Positions 33,515 through 45,829 of a stretch of DNA of 64,000 nt are shown piece by piece; position 1 is the stretch's first letter; each line of letters opens with the position of its first letter. The translations under genes were made by a program, and so were the position numbers. The stretch covers positions 808,501-872,500 of the forward strand of contig CM029613.1 in assembly GCA_017311315.1 (NCBI GenBank), given 5' to 3'. The notes under the pieces are model-generated. The model worked only from the letters and a program-made list of their open reading frames with translations, was not told where the DNA came from and searched no databases. The stretch comes from Dendrocalamus latiflorus (lineage: Eukaryota > Streptophyta > Magnoliopsida > Poales > Poaceae).

Positions 33515-35512
33515 CTAACGCTCTGCTCCGCCGTGCGCCATCGGGGACTGTCCGGCGATGTTCGTCTTGGAGACAGAAGCAGACTCGGAGTCGGAGCCGT
33601 GCTTGGAGATGGCGAGGACGAGCTCCTTGACGTTGGTGCCGAGGATCTTGCTGAACTTGGGGTTCCTCTGCGTGATGGCGATGGACACGTCGTTCGGGAA
33701 CAGGTCCATGCGCACGAACGCGTGGTACATGGTCGTCACCAGCACGCCGGTGACCATCACGGTGGCGATCCCGGAGAGCCCGACCGCCACCGACCGCGTC
33801 AGCACGTTGTTGGTCACCTCCGACGCGTACACCACCGCCGCGATCGCCGCGCTCGACATCGGGAACGTGTACGCCCACCAAGCCAGCGAGAACCGGAACC
33901 CTCTGAAGAGGTTGACACGCACAACCTATATATATATATATATATATCATGACAAATGAGTAGCACGCTACCATCAGTACAGGATTGTATCGCACATTGG
34001 CACGTGAAGACGTGTTGGTGTCGTGTATTACCAGTGACATGTACAAGAAGAGCGCGATGAAGTAGGCGATCTTGGCGCCGTAGTTGAACTCGCCGCAGAT
34101 CCTGGTCCAGGCCACGGAGGCGACGCTCGGGGCGGCGACGAAGAGGAAGAACACCGGGTGGAGCTCCCTGGGGAGCTGCACGTTGGTGGGGAGCCGCTGG
34201 TAGAGCGTGACTAACAGCACGAGGTAGTGCGCTAGCCCGACGGCGAAGAAGAAGATTGGCACCTCCCGGAGCCCCATACTAGCGCCGAGCAGCGCTCCGA
34301 CGAAGTTGCCAACGACCGCCAGGTGGTTCGACGGGTTGGCCACCTTGGACATCCGTCGCTCGCCGCCCGACATCCATTGCCCGTAGATCTTGAGCTCCAG
34401 GCAGAAGATGGGCGCCATGAGCAGGTACCACACAAAGTGGTGGATCTCCCGCACCTCCCACGGCAAGCCCTGGAAGAGAAACAGGCAGGCGATCCACGGC
34501 GCGAAGAAGAAGTTGACGCGGATGGGGTGGTGGTACTCGCGGCGGACGGCCTCGAAGTAGAAGACGATCTTCAGCAGGTAGATCGCCGAGACGAGGCCCA
34601 TGAGCGCCACGGAGACCCACCACAGGACGTGGTTCACGTCCGGGCTGACGCCGAGGAACTTCGTGGAGTGCTCCGACGCCAGCGTCTTCCACAGCATCGC
34701 CTGGCTGCCCACGCCCAGACACATCCCGAACGCGCTGATCGGGAACCGCAGCAGGAACGGCCACGTCTCATCCTTGGGCAGCACCGGCTCCTCCGTCGCC
34801 TGTACGCACCGACGCACGACGTCGTTTATCGTTTGAGACGACGGTTGATTATGGCAAGAAAAGGAAAGGTTTTGGAGTGCATGCGCGCCGCGCCGCGCCG
34901 TGGTTATGTACGTACTCTGAGGGTCTCGAGCTCGGGGCCTTCGAGGGCGGCGAAGTAGCGGTCGGCGGTGGGGACCTCGTCGTCGGTGTCCTCCTCGGCG
35001 ATCGACTCGGCGGGCTCGATTTCGGCCGGCTCCTGCGGCAGCCCGCGGAGGTTGGAGAGCTGCCGCTCGAGGCGCCCGGAGAAGGTCTTGAAGTGGTCGA
35101 ACCGCCGGTCCCGCGTGCTGCCGATCCGCGGCACCATGCGGTGCAGCGGCGGCTCCTCGCCGCCTCTGATTGTGAGGCTCGGCTGCGAGTGGTGCCGCGT
35201 ATGCTTTACCAGCTGCGGCTCGGCGGGCACGCTGAACGAGACAGAGTACGGTGTCTCGTGCAACTCAGCGTGAGCTGCCGGGATGCTAATCGCGACGTCC
35301 TTCTTCCTGCCGCCGAAGCTAGCATTATCCGGGCAGGTATGCGGCTGGTCTTTCCCCTGTTCGTCCACGGGAGAAGCGCCGGTCGCGTCGTGACCGGCAC
35401 ACTCGAAGTCAGCAATGGCGGCCCGCGACGGGGCACGAATCGGAAGCGCTTCCGGCGACGGACATCCCTTGCCGTGCAACCCTGCCATTTGGATGCTCTC
35501 GCTGGACGCCAT
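33515..35512 (-). CDS. SLAH: S-type anion channel, SLAH2/SLAH3 type
   Basis: Three coding exons: 34916-35512, 34032-34799, 33515-33925. Both introns are phase 0 (116 and 106 bp, GT-AG), giving 591 aa. The N-terminal 199 aa are hydrophilic and cytosolic and include RFDHFKTFSGRLERQLSNLR (137-156), the conserved element of the SLAH2/3 clade. The TehA/SLAC1-like membrane domain runs from about 210 to 545: DETWPFLLRFPISAFGMCLG, VRVNFFFAPW, LELKIYGQWMSGG, KVANPSNHLAVVGNFVGA, FVAAPSVASVAW and AWWAYTFP. The last should hold the pore-gating phenylalanine of the family (F476 here, by analogy with SLAC1 F450). The tail FPNDVSIAITQR is also typical. Such channels release nitrate and chloride across the plasma membrane and are usually controlled by protein kinases acting on the cytosolic ends. 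The sequence looks intact. Which SLAH paralogue it is remains open. Confidence 0.94.
33927..33947. repeat. TA dinucleotide tract at the 3' splice site of SLAH intron 2
   Basis: About ten TA repeats end exactly in the acceptor AG (33926-33927 on the - strand), taking the place of a pyrimidine tract. Confidence 0.9.
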
Positions 35513-35530
35513 GACAATTCGACGCTATCT

Positions 35531-36399
35531 CCTGTGACCACTTAAAATGCACTCATCAAACAGCAGTTCGTCGATGTGCAGCTTAACAACACCATCGGAA
35601 CGAGCGGTGCAGTTTAGTTTATACTCGTTTTTTTTTTGCTTAACGTTTTTTAATTTGTATGATTTTTTATATTTGACTTTGATAACTACTTTTTTGTAAC
35701 TATATATTAAGATATACTAATAAAATTATAATATTGTAAAAATATTTTTAATGATAAATATAATTAAAAATCATGGGATGGCTCCAGCACGTGGTACCAG
35801 GACTCGTGCTGAAACCAATACAATCATGTTTTATTTTATATTTTTGAGGGGCGCATTTTATATCATTTCGAAAAATATATATAATCAAGTTTTTCATCAC
35901 CCAAGATGGTCTGGAACATCAATAGACAATTCGGAATAAGAGTCTGTAGGACCCAAAACAATGCTTATACAGTGTTTATACTAGTATAGAGCTCCATAAA
36001 CCAGTTTTCACTTAAAAAGAAAGAAAGAAAAAGAACGCACCAAAAGAAACCTAAGACTAAAAGAGAAGAAAGCAAAAGCCCCCTGCCTAACGCCATGGAT
36101 GCATGCCATGATTATATAGGAACACATGCATATGCATAGAGTAGTATAGTACCAGTAATGGTACCTCTGTTGCGCCAAGCTAGCTCCGTCGTGCTGACCA
36201 CTACTACGAGCTCAGAGGGAGGAGACAGAGGAGAGATCGATGTAGCTTGATCAGGAGAAAAGAGGACACACCACTTGGAGTAAAGAACTAGTCCAATAGC
36301 AAGTAGATGAATGAAGCCTGGCACAAGTGAGAGAGCTCTTCACAACTCGCCAAGTCGGCACAGCAGCCTCACGAGCTGCTGAGGGAGAGTATATATAGA
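35531..36399 (-). promoter_or_regulatory. TATA box, 5'UTR exon and leader intron of the SLAH gene
   Basis: On the - strand a TATA box CTATATATA lies at 36391-36399. A leader exon of about 200 bp follows from about 36362 and ends in CAACAGAG|GTACC (donor at 36164). A fitting acceptor GGTCACAG|G lies just before the start codon (the exon resumes at 35531). This predicts a 633-bp leader intron, AT-rich in its middle. The signals are visible; the transcript model is inferred. Confidence 0.6.
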
Positions 36400-36639
36400 C
36401 GCCGGCCAGGTAGGCGTTCAGCGCAGACCCGCAGCGGGTCATAGGTGTTTAAATGAACACCTTTTTTATATATAATATATATATATAAGACATGTTAGGT
36501 GCGTATACTATTAGTTGGATCAAAATTATATATTTATGTCTATAAATGTATTTAACTCGCACCCCATATATCTCATGCGCGGTCTATGTAACACATTAGA
36601 CTCATTTTTCTTTCCACCTTAGCTCTCCTCATACAGACC

Positions 36640-37240
36640 CAAAGAGGTAAAGATACAATAGGCAGTTTGTTACCTTGGGCAATAGGCGGTTTGTTAAACT
36701 ATATGACAAGGTCTAGAATATTTATAATGATGAATAATTAACAATATTGTGTATTGATGTTATTTGAGGTGTATGACGTGTGTGGACTCATGTCGTTAAG
36801 TTATGCCAAGAAAAAATGTTGCTTTGGTATTTGCATATGCAGAATAACTCGGAGGCGATCGTGATCTATGGCGAGGACTGTGAGATGGCCTGGCGCAAAG
36901 TCATAGTCCAGAGGGTCAAGGATGCTGGAGGAAACGATCGTGCTCAAATTAGGGTGTGTGTGGAGATGATAGATGATGCGTGTTAGAGCTACGAACGTGC
37001 GATCCGGAGGTTACGACATGTAATAATTTAAGAGTGTCCAAAATTATGTAGTGTGACAAAATTTGGAGAAAAAAATACCGTGTTACATAAGAGTTTCGGG
37101 TCTTTTATTTGTTAGAATTGGATAAAAATTTGTTTGTGCTCTAGACTATAAATAGATATAAGGTTGTAGGCTAACTCTAAAGAAAAAAATATAATTTTTA
37201 TGTTAGGGTTTAAGATGTGTTAGAATGATAGTTCAGGAAT
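36640..37240 (+). repeat. Dispersed retroelement-like repeat fragment
   Basis: The blocks 36740-36960 and 37030-37200 follow the order of 19300-19690 ('aaaaaatgtt', 'gtatttgcatatgcag', 'agagtttcgggtc'), with loss of detail. No coding frame is supported. Confidence 0.5.
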
Positions 37241-38480
37241 AAAAAAATAGTTCTGATTTGAAAGGAGGGGTTCCTCGAGGCTGCGTCCCCATTCGCGTCA
37301 GAGGAAAAAAAAAATCGATCTGTTGTTTCGGCTTCCTCGGCGTTCCATGGCGTCACGTGAGGACTAAACAGAGCGGGCGCTTTCAGTGTCGTCTCACGCA
37401 AGATTTCAGGGCGTCGCGTCAGAGTTGCTGACCTTGGCATGAAGCAAGGCACGAGAGAGTCATCGCATCTGGTCGCCCACGTCTTGCAGGAGAATAGGCT
37501 TCCCGTGAAGGAAGCAACGCACCAGGGAAGTCATTGCGTAACAGGCAGGGAGCCAAAAGGTGAAAGCCAGTTCATCTTCACGTCCAGCCGCCAAGGGTGA
37601 AAAGAACATCTTCGTTTTTTCATTCGCTACAAAAACGCGTTGCTACAGTAAGACGTAGAGTGTTACAGTAACCGAAAAATAATTTTTTTTTCTCTTTCTC
37701 TTTTGTTGTCTTTTGTGCGTGTTTCTTACTGTGATTGGTAGGTTAAAAGAGCAGAAAACAATAGGGTTGAAAAAATTTTCGCTACAGTCTATAATCGTTC
37801 ACCCTTTTAATTATCATTGACGATCCTATAAAGTTAATTGGATCTTTATTACATATGTTTACATATTAATCTTTGCTATCTTTCGCTCCATCTTAGATGG
37901 GGTGTTCTTGCTAACGAAAAAGGAGGAAAAAATGGTGGGACTAGCAAGGTATGCAACTGTCATTAATATCTATAATGTGTTGTTTAATCCATGCTATTAT
38001 ATTTGCCTTATTTCGTCTATTTTCTCGTAAAAAACTATTAATTTTTATATTTTTAAGCATTATATATATGTGTGTATCTTTGTGTCGGAATTTTAGGGGG
38101 AAACAGTGTATCGTAATATCAGCGTATCGGTATCAATATACCTAGCTTCAAAGTCCAAACATTTATTCTAAAAATTCTAGATTCATCGTTGTATGCTGTA
38201 TGCGTTGGTATTTTTGTAAGGCGAGATGTAGAAAGTTTTCTAGCTTGGACATGGGAAAAGTGGCGATTTCTTGGAAGACGGGAGGGAGGAATTAGATGGA
38301 AAAGACGAGAATCGTGCAGAACGGGAATTGGGGTCAAAAGTTCACGGCTGTGACCAATACGCCGACGAGACCTCCCTCTGCGGTCGTGCCGGATGATCTA
38401 GATGCATGGGGGGGCCTTCGTCTTGACCAACTCCACCGAGGAAGGTTGCCTCCGTCAACAATCGTACCTCGTGCGTGCCG
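37241..38480. other. Spacer, no supported gene
   Basis: Mixed sequence, AT-rich after 37640. Nothing recognised. Confidence 0.45.
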
Positions 38481-38509
38481 CTGTTTGTTTCCCATGTTTT
38501 TTGTTCAGG

Positions 38510-38630
38510 CCGCTCGACACTTGTCGTCCTGCGTCGTCCATGGATGAACAGAACAGTGTGTGCAGCTTAGCCGCTCGACACTTGTCATCCTGCGTCGTCG
38601 ATGGATGAACAGAACAGTGTGTGCAGCAGG
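38510..38630. repeat. Tandem duplication of a ~60-bp unit
   Basis: 'gccgctcgacacttgtcgtc' through 'gaacagtgtgtgcagc' is present twice in a row with one or two changes. Confidence 0.85.
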
Positions 38631-38739
38631 CTGCACGCACAATCTATCTACCGTCATCAACGCAACATGATCACGTAGCATTGAGCAACTAAGCTGGGAG
38701 CTGTACATTTCGGGCATCATTGGTTCATTTCAAGCTTCG

Positions 38740-38825
38740 AATTATGGTTTCACTTCAGTTACCTTGTACCTAACATGCACAGTATTATGGTTTCACTTCA
38801 GTTACCTCGTACCTAACATGCACAG
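38740..38825. repeat. Tandem duplication of a ~43-bp unit
   Basis: 'tatggtttcacttcagttac' through 'taacatgcacagta' occurs twice with a single T/C change. Confidence 0.85.
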
Positions 38826-39078
38826 TATACGCCCCACGTTAGAGTCGTTCTTGTATTGACCCGGCAAATGGGCATGGGTTGATTACTTTGGCTGAAGCTT
38901 ATAACTTTTGATTTAAAATTTTGAATTCTGACTATTCGCAAGAGAGATAGTACGGAGAGATATTTATGTGCGATTTTGAGCAATATAGATGAATTTAAAA
39001 ACACACTATTTAAAGCTAGTTATTATAGTATAAATAAAAAGTCTTAAGTCTTAAGCCCATTCAAACCCAACTATATAA

Positions 39079-39314
39079 GAGATCTGGAGAATAATTCCTA
39101 AACATGCATGCAGGAGCTAGCATCTGAGCACCAAAGTCCAAGCAAACAAAGTAGGGCGAGTACAAGTCATTCGATCGAATTGTTGTGCAGCGACCTGAGA
39201 TGTGGAGAATAATTCCTAAACATGCATGCAGGAGCTAGCATCTGAGCACCAAAGTCCAAGCAAGCAAAGTAGGGCGAGTACAAGTCATTCGATCGAATTG
39301 TTGTGCAGCGACCT
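39079..39314. repeat. Tandem duplication of a 118-bp unit
   Basis: 39079-39196 and 39197-39314 differ at only about two positions, so the duplication is recent. There is no coding frame and no CRISPR-like repeat/spacer pattern. Confidence 0.9.
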
Positions 39315-42300
39315 ATATTTTTATCATACTGTAAAAACATAATCAATGAATTATTATTTGTTTTAGCCGATAGAACATCGCTCTAACGAATAATAAATTC
39401 ATCAGAGTGTTACAACAGAATAATAATTAGAGACAGTATCATATTACATCCAAGTAGCTACACAGGGCTAAAATTTGATACAACTATTCTAACTAAATTA
39501 TTATAATACCAGGAATACATTCTAGTCCAGAATCTAATTAGACAAGAAGTACTAAAGATAAATACGACACACTAATATTACAGATACTCTAGGGACCAAG
39601 ATCATGTTGCCCCTAAGGCCCTATTTGTCCTAGGTCTCGTATAAGGGGCCAACCTCATACGACTCGGTCTCAACACAATCTCCCTCTCACTCAGTGTAAC
39701 ACTCGTCTGCGTAGGCCTCATCCACTCCGAGTGTGGATCCCAACTAGCACTCCTCTAACAAAAGGAAATAATAGCAAGAATGGATACGATGTACTCAGCA
39801 AACTTATATAACAAATATGCATTACATGCTTATCATCTATCTTTCTTGAAACATCTCATTCTCATACTTAGTCTCGTTCTCATTCATAAACCATATAGAA
39901 ATAGATGCTTTTAGGTTGTGAAAATTTCGGATTATTAATTTTAGAAAACTACTAAACACTCGTATAAATAGCTAAAATATTTGTTGGTTTCCAAAGCCTC
40001 TAATATAGGAGATAGATATGAATTCATGATTTATATAGCATTACGTAAGCTTATATCACTTTACCCATAGTCACTCTAATTATTGTAGCGAATGAATCTT
40101 CACATTTCCTTAGATGCAATGCCCAAATCAAAGTACTGGACTTTTACCTTGTATTATACCTCCACCCGACTTACTTATAGCTACTGGCCCGAGGAGGTGT
40201 ACTACCCTCACCCGGCGCCCTTACAATTATAAAATAGTTGTTGGTCGGACTTATCTCCTATGGTCCAACGTCCATTTGCGATCTCGTCCGGCACTCCACA
40301 TCACTAATATATACATCGAACATATCCTATATGGCCCAAAGTCCAATTGACACCTTACCCAGTTCCACCCTAGATAAATCTACTTACCCGATTGTGGAGG
40401 GTATAATAACCTCAATAGAGTTACTAATCCTGCCTGTCCTCAGATAGAATAATGATTAATACGACTAATATGGTCCATTAAATGAGTGAAGTTTGTAAAT
40501 TCTTATATTTTATTATTATGTCGAGGGCCCCAACCTGCCCTCTTGTCACCTTCCAAAGGCACCCTATACCCACCCTTTATTTATGGAAAAATTGCTCCCC
40601 TACCCTAAAGTTTAATGGCGTTTGCTCATTTGCCCCACGATGTCTCACTGACATGCGGGTCTAGGGCCCATATGTCAGTGAGACATCATGGGGCAAATGA
40701 GCAAACGCCATTAAACTTTGGGGCACATAAGCAAATCCCCCTTTATTTATCCTTACTTGTCAATTGCTCCATCAGTCGACTACTACAACATTTCATTTCT
40801 TTCTCATGCCACTCATCCGATTTAAACACGATTTTCATTTTTATGCAAGGTGACAGTAATTTAATAGAGAAATACTTGTTTTATTGAATATACTCTATTC
40901 ATATGCTCAAAAGTATGCTTGCCTGAGTTTAGATCGAAGGTTTAGGTCCTAAGGTCACTCTGATAAAATCCGGTCTCCAATCCCAGTTCCTCCTCTACAA
41001 TTAGTGCGTGTGCTACGGTTTAATTTATCGGTGCTAAAGAAAACAGCATACGATAAATAATTGAATAAATTACACTAAAGTATCCCTGTATAATCCTTAA
41101 GTTTTATTTTAGCCACTTGTGGATTTTTATGACTTAATTGCTATTTTAGTTGTTGCATTAAAGTTTAATAGTTACAAATAATTTTATTTAATTATGTACA
41201 GACTTTAATTCATTGGGTGGTAATTAGTTTATTTTAAAGATTCTAGATAATTCCTACTGGGTGGCTACTATTTCTACGCGACCACCAAATTAATTAAGTA
41301 TTTACATAAGCATCAGAATAATCTAACAACATTATACCAAAATAATCGATACACGCTAAATTTTACTCCACTGAAGACATGCTGTTCACAGTGTTATCAA
41401 ACCCAGACTGGTTAGCGACCCGACCGAGGTCTCGGGTCACTGAATCGGTGGTCGAATTCATGATCTAGGAGACAAATATGAATTCATGATTTATATAGCA
41501 TTACACAAGCTTATATCACTTTACACATAGTCACTCTAATTCTTGTAGCGAATAAATCTTCACATTTCCTTATATGCAATGCCCAAATCAGAGTACAAAA
41601 CTTTTACCTCTATGCCAGTATATTATACCTCACTATTACTGTTGTGCCTTGGGGGATGGAGATATTTGTATGGGTTGGCTTGTGAAAATGGACTTTTGGG
41701 ATGATGTCAGGTTTGTTTTAACGCCAAATGATGACCCTACAGCTACGAGAGGTGCCAACTAGCTCCGAACAGTCTAGTATCTCGATGAGCGGAATACCAG
41801 CTTGAAAATAAATTCGATGGATTTGACAACAATTCTTTCTTTTAATTTCTTCTTTTGTTCGGTTTATTTTTGGTATCCTTAAATTCGCTCTTTTCACAAT
41901 TGAAACTGTGGTTCTTTTTGGAAACCAGCAATTAGTAGATGTTGTAGAAATGATATGCATGTAATTTATATTTTCTATAGCCCTTGATTAATTTGTATAT
42001 GTATGAAATGCCTCTAATGTAATTTTATTTTTATACTTGATGTAATAACTACAACAGACTGTAATATTTATTTGATTGTAATGTATGACATAACTCATAT
42101 TCATTTACTTTATTGTCTTTCATTCAATTTAAAGTTTCTATGCAGTGGTTTGAATTTGAGTTAATTACTTTGCAACGTTAAATTAACTGTTGCTTACCGT
42201 TGTTAATCCACAATTTGCTGATTAGATTAGTTTTGGAAACGTGGGGCATTACATGTTGGACCAAATTTTACATTCATTGGCCGCTAGGTTCTAAATTGCA

Positions 42301-42600
42301 CAGTGGCAGGTTGACGGCGAATGAATGCAGAGGCTGCTTCCGTGAATCGACAAACGAGAAATACATGAACTTTTTCCATTTTTCGCCAATCCGATCCATC
42401 ACAAATTCCCCTTGGCTCCTCTAGTAAAAAGTAGTACTAGTCAACTTGAGAAGTACTAGAGGATGTGTCAAGAACAATTTACCGGCTGCTATAATTTTTT
42501 TGTTTAAAAGATGTTTTTGTTGGCTGCTAGGATTTGTCAAGATATTTTTATTGGCTGCTAGGTTTATGTAATTAATTATGGGAAAAGGCTAGAAAACACT
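39315..42600. repeat. AT-rich repeat region with a 160-bp direct repeat
   Basis: About 40005-40160 and 41450-41610 are direct copies (GAATTCATGATTTATATAGC through ATGCAATGCCCAAATCA) 1.44 kb apart. They are separated by non-coding DNA that includes the hairpin MITE at 40.6 kb. The region reads like retroelement non-coding sequence; no pol frame was found. Nothing else is recognised up to 42600. Confidence 0.6.
40607..40719. mobile_element. Hairpin MITE with 48-bp near-perfect arms
   Basis: Left arm 40607-40654 and right arm 40672-40719 are reverse complements with one mismatch, enclosing a 17-nt loop. Weaker pairing extends outward to about 40585 and 40742. An RNA from either strand would form a long stable hairpin. 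Confidence 0.88.
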
Positions 42601-43844
42601 ACCCCATCGGATCACATCTATGAATGACGCCACTCCTCTATCCAGTTCTCCTAGCCACTCAACATCTAACTTATCCAAACACTGACAACCTCATCTCCTC
42701 CATCTCTCTCTATCTCTCACTCTCTGTGTGTGCACTCCGTCACCGGCGAATCGGCACATGGGGCGAGCTAAAGTAGATGGGAAGGAAGTCATGGCGGTGC
42801 TCCATGACCGGCGGTAGGGGTCGAGTGGTGGCTATCGAGGGGCGGGCTGTGAAGGGGGAGATGGTGGTGCATCCGGATTGCGCCGAATTCGACGTCACGG
42901 CCAAAGAGGTGCAGGGTGGAGCGGTGACCAAAGGGGTGTGGCTAGAGAGGGTAAGCAACTAGGGGAGCACGGCGGCGCACCCGAAGAGGGGTGGGGTGAA
43001 GTGACGGCCAAGAGGGGATCAACCAGAGAGGAGTGATGACGCGAGCCACATACACCATCCATCCGACACCTTTAAGTGTCTCCATCACCCTCCTCTCTCT
43101 GTCCCGCCCTTGCACGACACTAGGCAACGCGGGCACAAGCACCCCCGCTTCTGCCACTATCATAGCCATGGTGGGCTCATTGAGACCCGTGGTACTTCTT
43201 GAAATTTTCTGGTTGAAATTACTCAAAACTTCTTGAAACTTTTTGGTCCAAACTTGATGAAATGTATTGAAATTTACTGAAACTTCTTGAAACTCTTTTG
43301 CTGAAACTTGTTGAAACTTGAGTTCCAAATTTTGAAATTTGTTGAAACTTGATCTTGAAACTTTTTTAGAATCTTCTTGAAACTTTTAGAAATACGTGAA
43401 ACTTATTAAACCTAAAACTTTTTTAAATTTTTTGATGGAATTCCCTAAAACTTGATGAAACATGTTGCCATACCCAATGGCGGATCCAGGATTTTGCCAC
43501 ACGCCCGGGCTGAACTCTAACGGGCCAACATCCTAAAACTAACACCAATTTATGTCCACACCATAGCATACAAAAACACTTCACAAATGCATCATTGGCA
43601 TGTCACAGATTGTCACAAATGCACAGCTCAATGCTTGACATAAAAACATAATAACAAAAATATAGCAAAACTTAAACAATGTAGCATAGTAACAATGTCC
43701 GCCCATTCATCACTCAACTCTTTAATTGGTTTATGAAGCCCAAGGTCAGCAACAATGTCATCCGAATTAAGTAAAACATGAGCATTGTTTTGCCCACATT
43801 ACTAGCTCATGTTTGTACTGTTTCTAGTAAAAGATTGGTTGGAT
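42601..43844. repeat. Spacer with a TTGAAACTT-rich degenerate array
   Basis: 43190-43470 is a run of diverged short units around CTTGAAACTT or TTGTTGAAACTT. 42720-43150 is GC-richer with only shadow frames. CAATGGCGGATCCAGGATTT near 43479 looks like another hAT-type MITE end, without a visible partner. Confidence 0.55.
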
Positions 43845-44066
43845 CAGGGGCGGACGCACAGTGTGAGCAGTGGGGGCCTTGGCCCCCACTCAATTTTGTT
43901 AATTACGTATACCTCCTGGATATAATCTATGTAGGCCCCCAGTCCACAACTCAGCAGGCCCCCAGTGGCCCAGTGCGGCAGCTGGCAGGACGGCAGGCCG
44001 GCAGTGCCTTCTCAGCTACGCGTAGCAGCATGCCCCCACTCAATTTTAGTCCTAGGTCCGCCCCTG
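43845..44066. mobile_element. hAT MITE with perfect 8-bp target duplication
   Basis: Starts CAGGGGCGGACGC and ends with the inverted GGTCCGCCCCTG. Flanked by GGTTGGAT at 43837-43844 and 44067-44074. It is 222 bp with internal GGCCCCC-rich blocks and no coding content. Confidence 0.92.
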
Positions 44067-44074
44067 GGTTGGAT

Positions 44075-45829
44075 TGTGTTCATGTTGAAAAATAAGATGG
44101 TACGGACTCGATCAGTTAGGAGCATTTTCTATTCTTTGGAGAACTTATACATGTTCTCGGTCATTGGTGATTACAGTTCAAATTGAAATTAAATTGCACT
44201 TAAATCTACTCTTAATAAATTTTATATTAAGTACTTTTTTCACAATAGAAATATAGAAATATTATTTTATCATTTGATATGGAGGCCAAATATGTTGTCC
44301 AAGAAGCTAGCATGTGAGCTGACTAGTGTTACTAATTTCTAACAAGATAAGGAAGTGAGAGTCACCTTATGATACATCTTCAATCGTATTTCCCTGAGTA
44401 GCGCAGCATCCTTGGACAGCGATAGTTGGATGGAGATCCTTGTGATGCGAGCCTGCGAGACGTTGTTGTAGCACGAGGGCCTGACTTCGGAAAGCGTGCT
44501 GTCATGCAAGTTCCAATCCAAGCCCTCCAGCTATCGGCGCGCCACCACAAGTAGACTAGCAAATGCCATGCCGAGATGCTCAGATGCTAGAAGAAGCAAA
44601 AAGTCTGGACTAAGGAAAGAAAAGACGAAAAACTAGCGAATTAAGGAAAGAAACGAAGAAAAGCTAGCGAATTACGTGTTCCTTTCATTTTCCGTTCTTG
44701 ACATCAATCAACTGTCCTACGTAAGCAATGGACACGATCAAAGCAAAACCGTTCGGAGAACGAGACGAGCTGCTGATCGCGTCCGATTGCTACTGCAACT
44801 GTTGCCTGCAAGACGCGCTCCGATTAAGTTTACAACATCAGCGGTTGAGACTAGTAAAAGGCACACCGAGAAACCAGGCCTTGTGATGCATCAGCGAGAA
44901 TCGGCTCGCACGAAGCAGTGCAGTTCAAACGCCGCCGATGAGACTGACGGGACGGCACACAGAGATTTTTGGGCCGGCCAACACGTAGGGCGTGACCGAG
45001 ATCGATCGATCGATCATGTAACTTGCCGTAACATCCTCGGCGCTATATTTTCCTGGGGCGTCATGCATGCACACTGAAACGACCGGCCTGCGGGCGGACT
45101 CCCGAGCCAGTCGATCGAGTCGTCGTTCTTACGAAATAATATGAGAAAAATAACTAAAATTCTTAGAAGAGAATATAAATGATGTTTTATCACTATGAAT
45201 TAGTTACAATTGCCTTCAACAAGATGTGAGACTAATCCTAATTACACTAAATGGGATTGAATTCATAATCGAATGTCTTGTATCTCTAACCAGGGTACCT
45301 GGAGAGCAACCCTTGGACGTTTACAGCCATAGAGACCTTTGGTCTTAATTAAATATTAAAACCGTATTTAGATATTTATCCAATCCTTATAGGGAGTAAA
45401 GAACACTCACGTTAATAAACTATTCTATCCAAAGCGACTCCTATAATAACCTATACAATCAATTTATATAAATCACGTAGAAAAACTATTTTATTCAAAA
45501 GCTAACTTTTAGAAGATATAAAACCAAAAGTTGTTTAGATCAGAAACAATGCGGCCTTTTGCTTCAATCCCGGTTTTAGGCTGGAACTCCTGATCAACCC
45601 AGCCCGACTCGCCGCCGGCGCCGGATGGCCATGCATCGAATTGTAAACCTGGCGGAGTAGGTGGGGTTCGTAAGCACGTTTCATCGTGCGATCACCAAAC
45701 GCTCAAGTAGCGCACGTAGAGCCTGCTGTACATACGTATGGATTTATTTGAATTTTTAGCACATATAGCACTATTTGAATCCTATAAAAAATATCAATTT
45801 GCGTATGAGAATAGCTAAAATACCACTTC
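44075..45829. other. Spacer, no supported gene
   Basis: 44340-45080 is of mixed composition with short frames only; 45120-45560 is AT-rich. Nothing recognised. Confidence 0.45.

Noticed and set aside
33485..34958. Several + strand frames opposite the SLAH gene
   Set aside because: Shadows caused by the GC-rich codon use of the channel gene on the - strand.
39079..39314. CRISPR-like repeat
   Set aside because: Only two long adjacent copies without spacers, in a plant genome.
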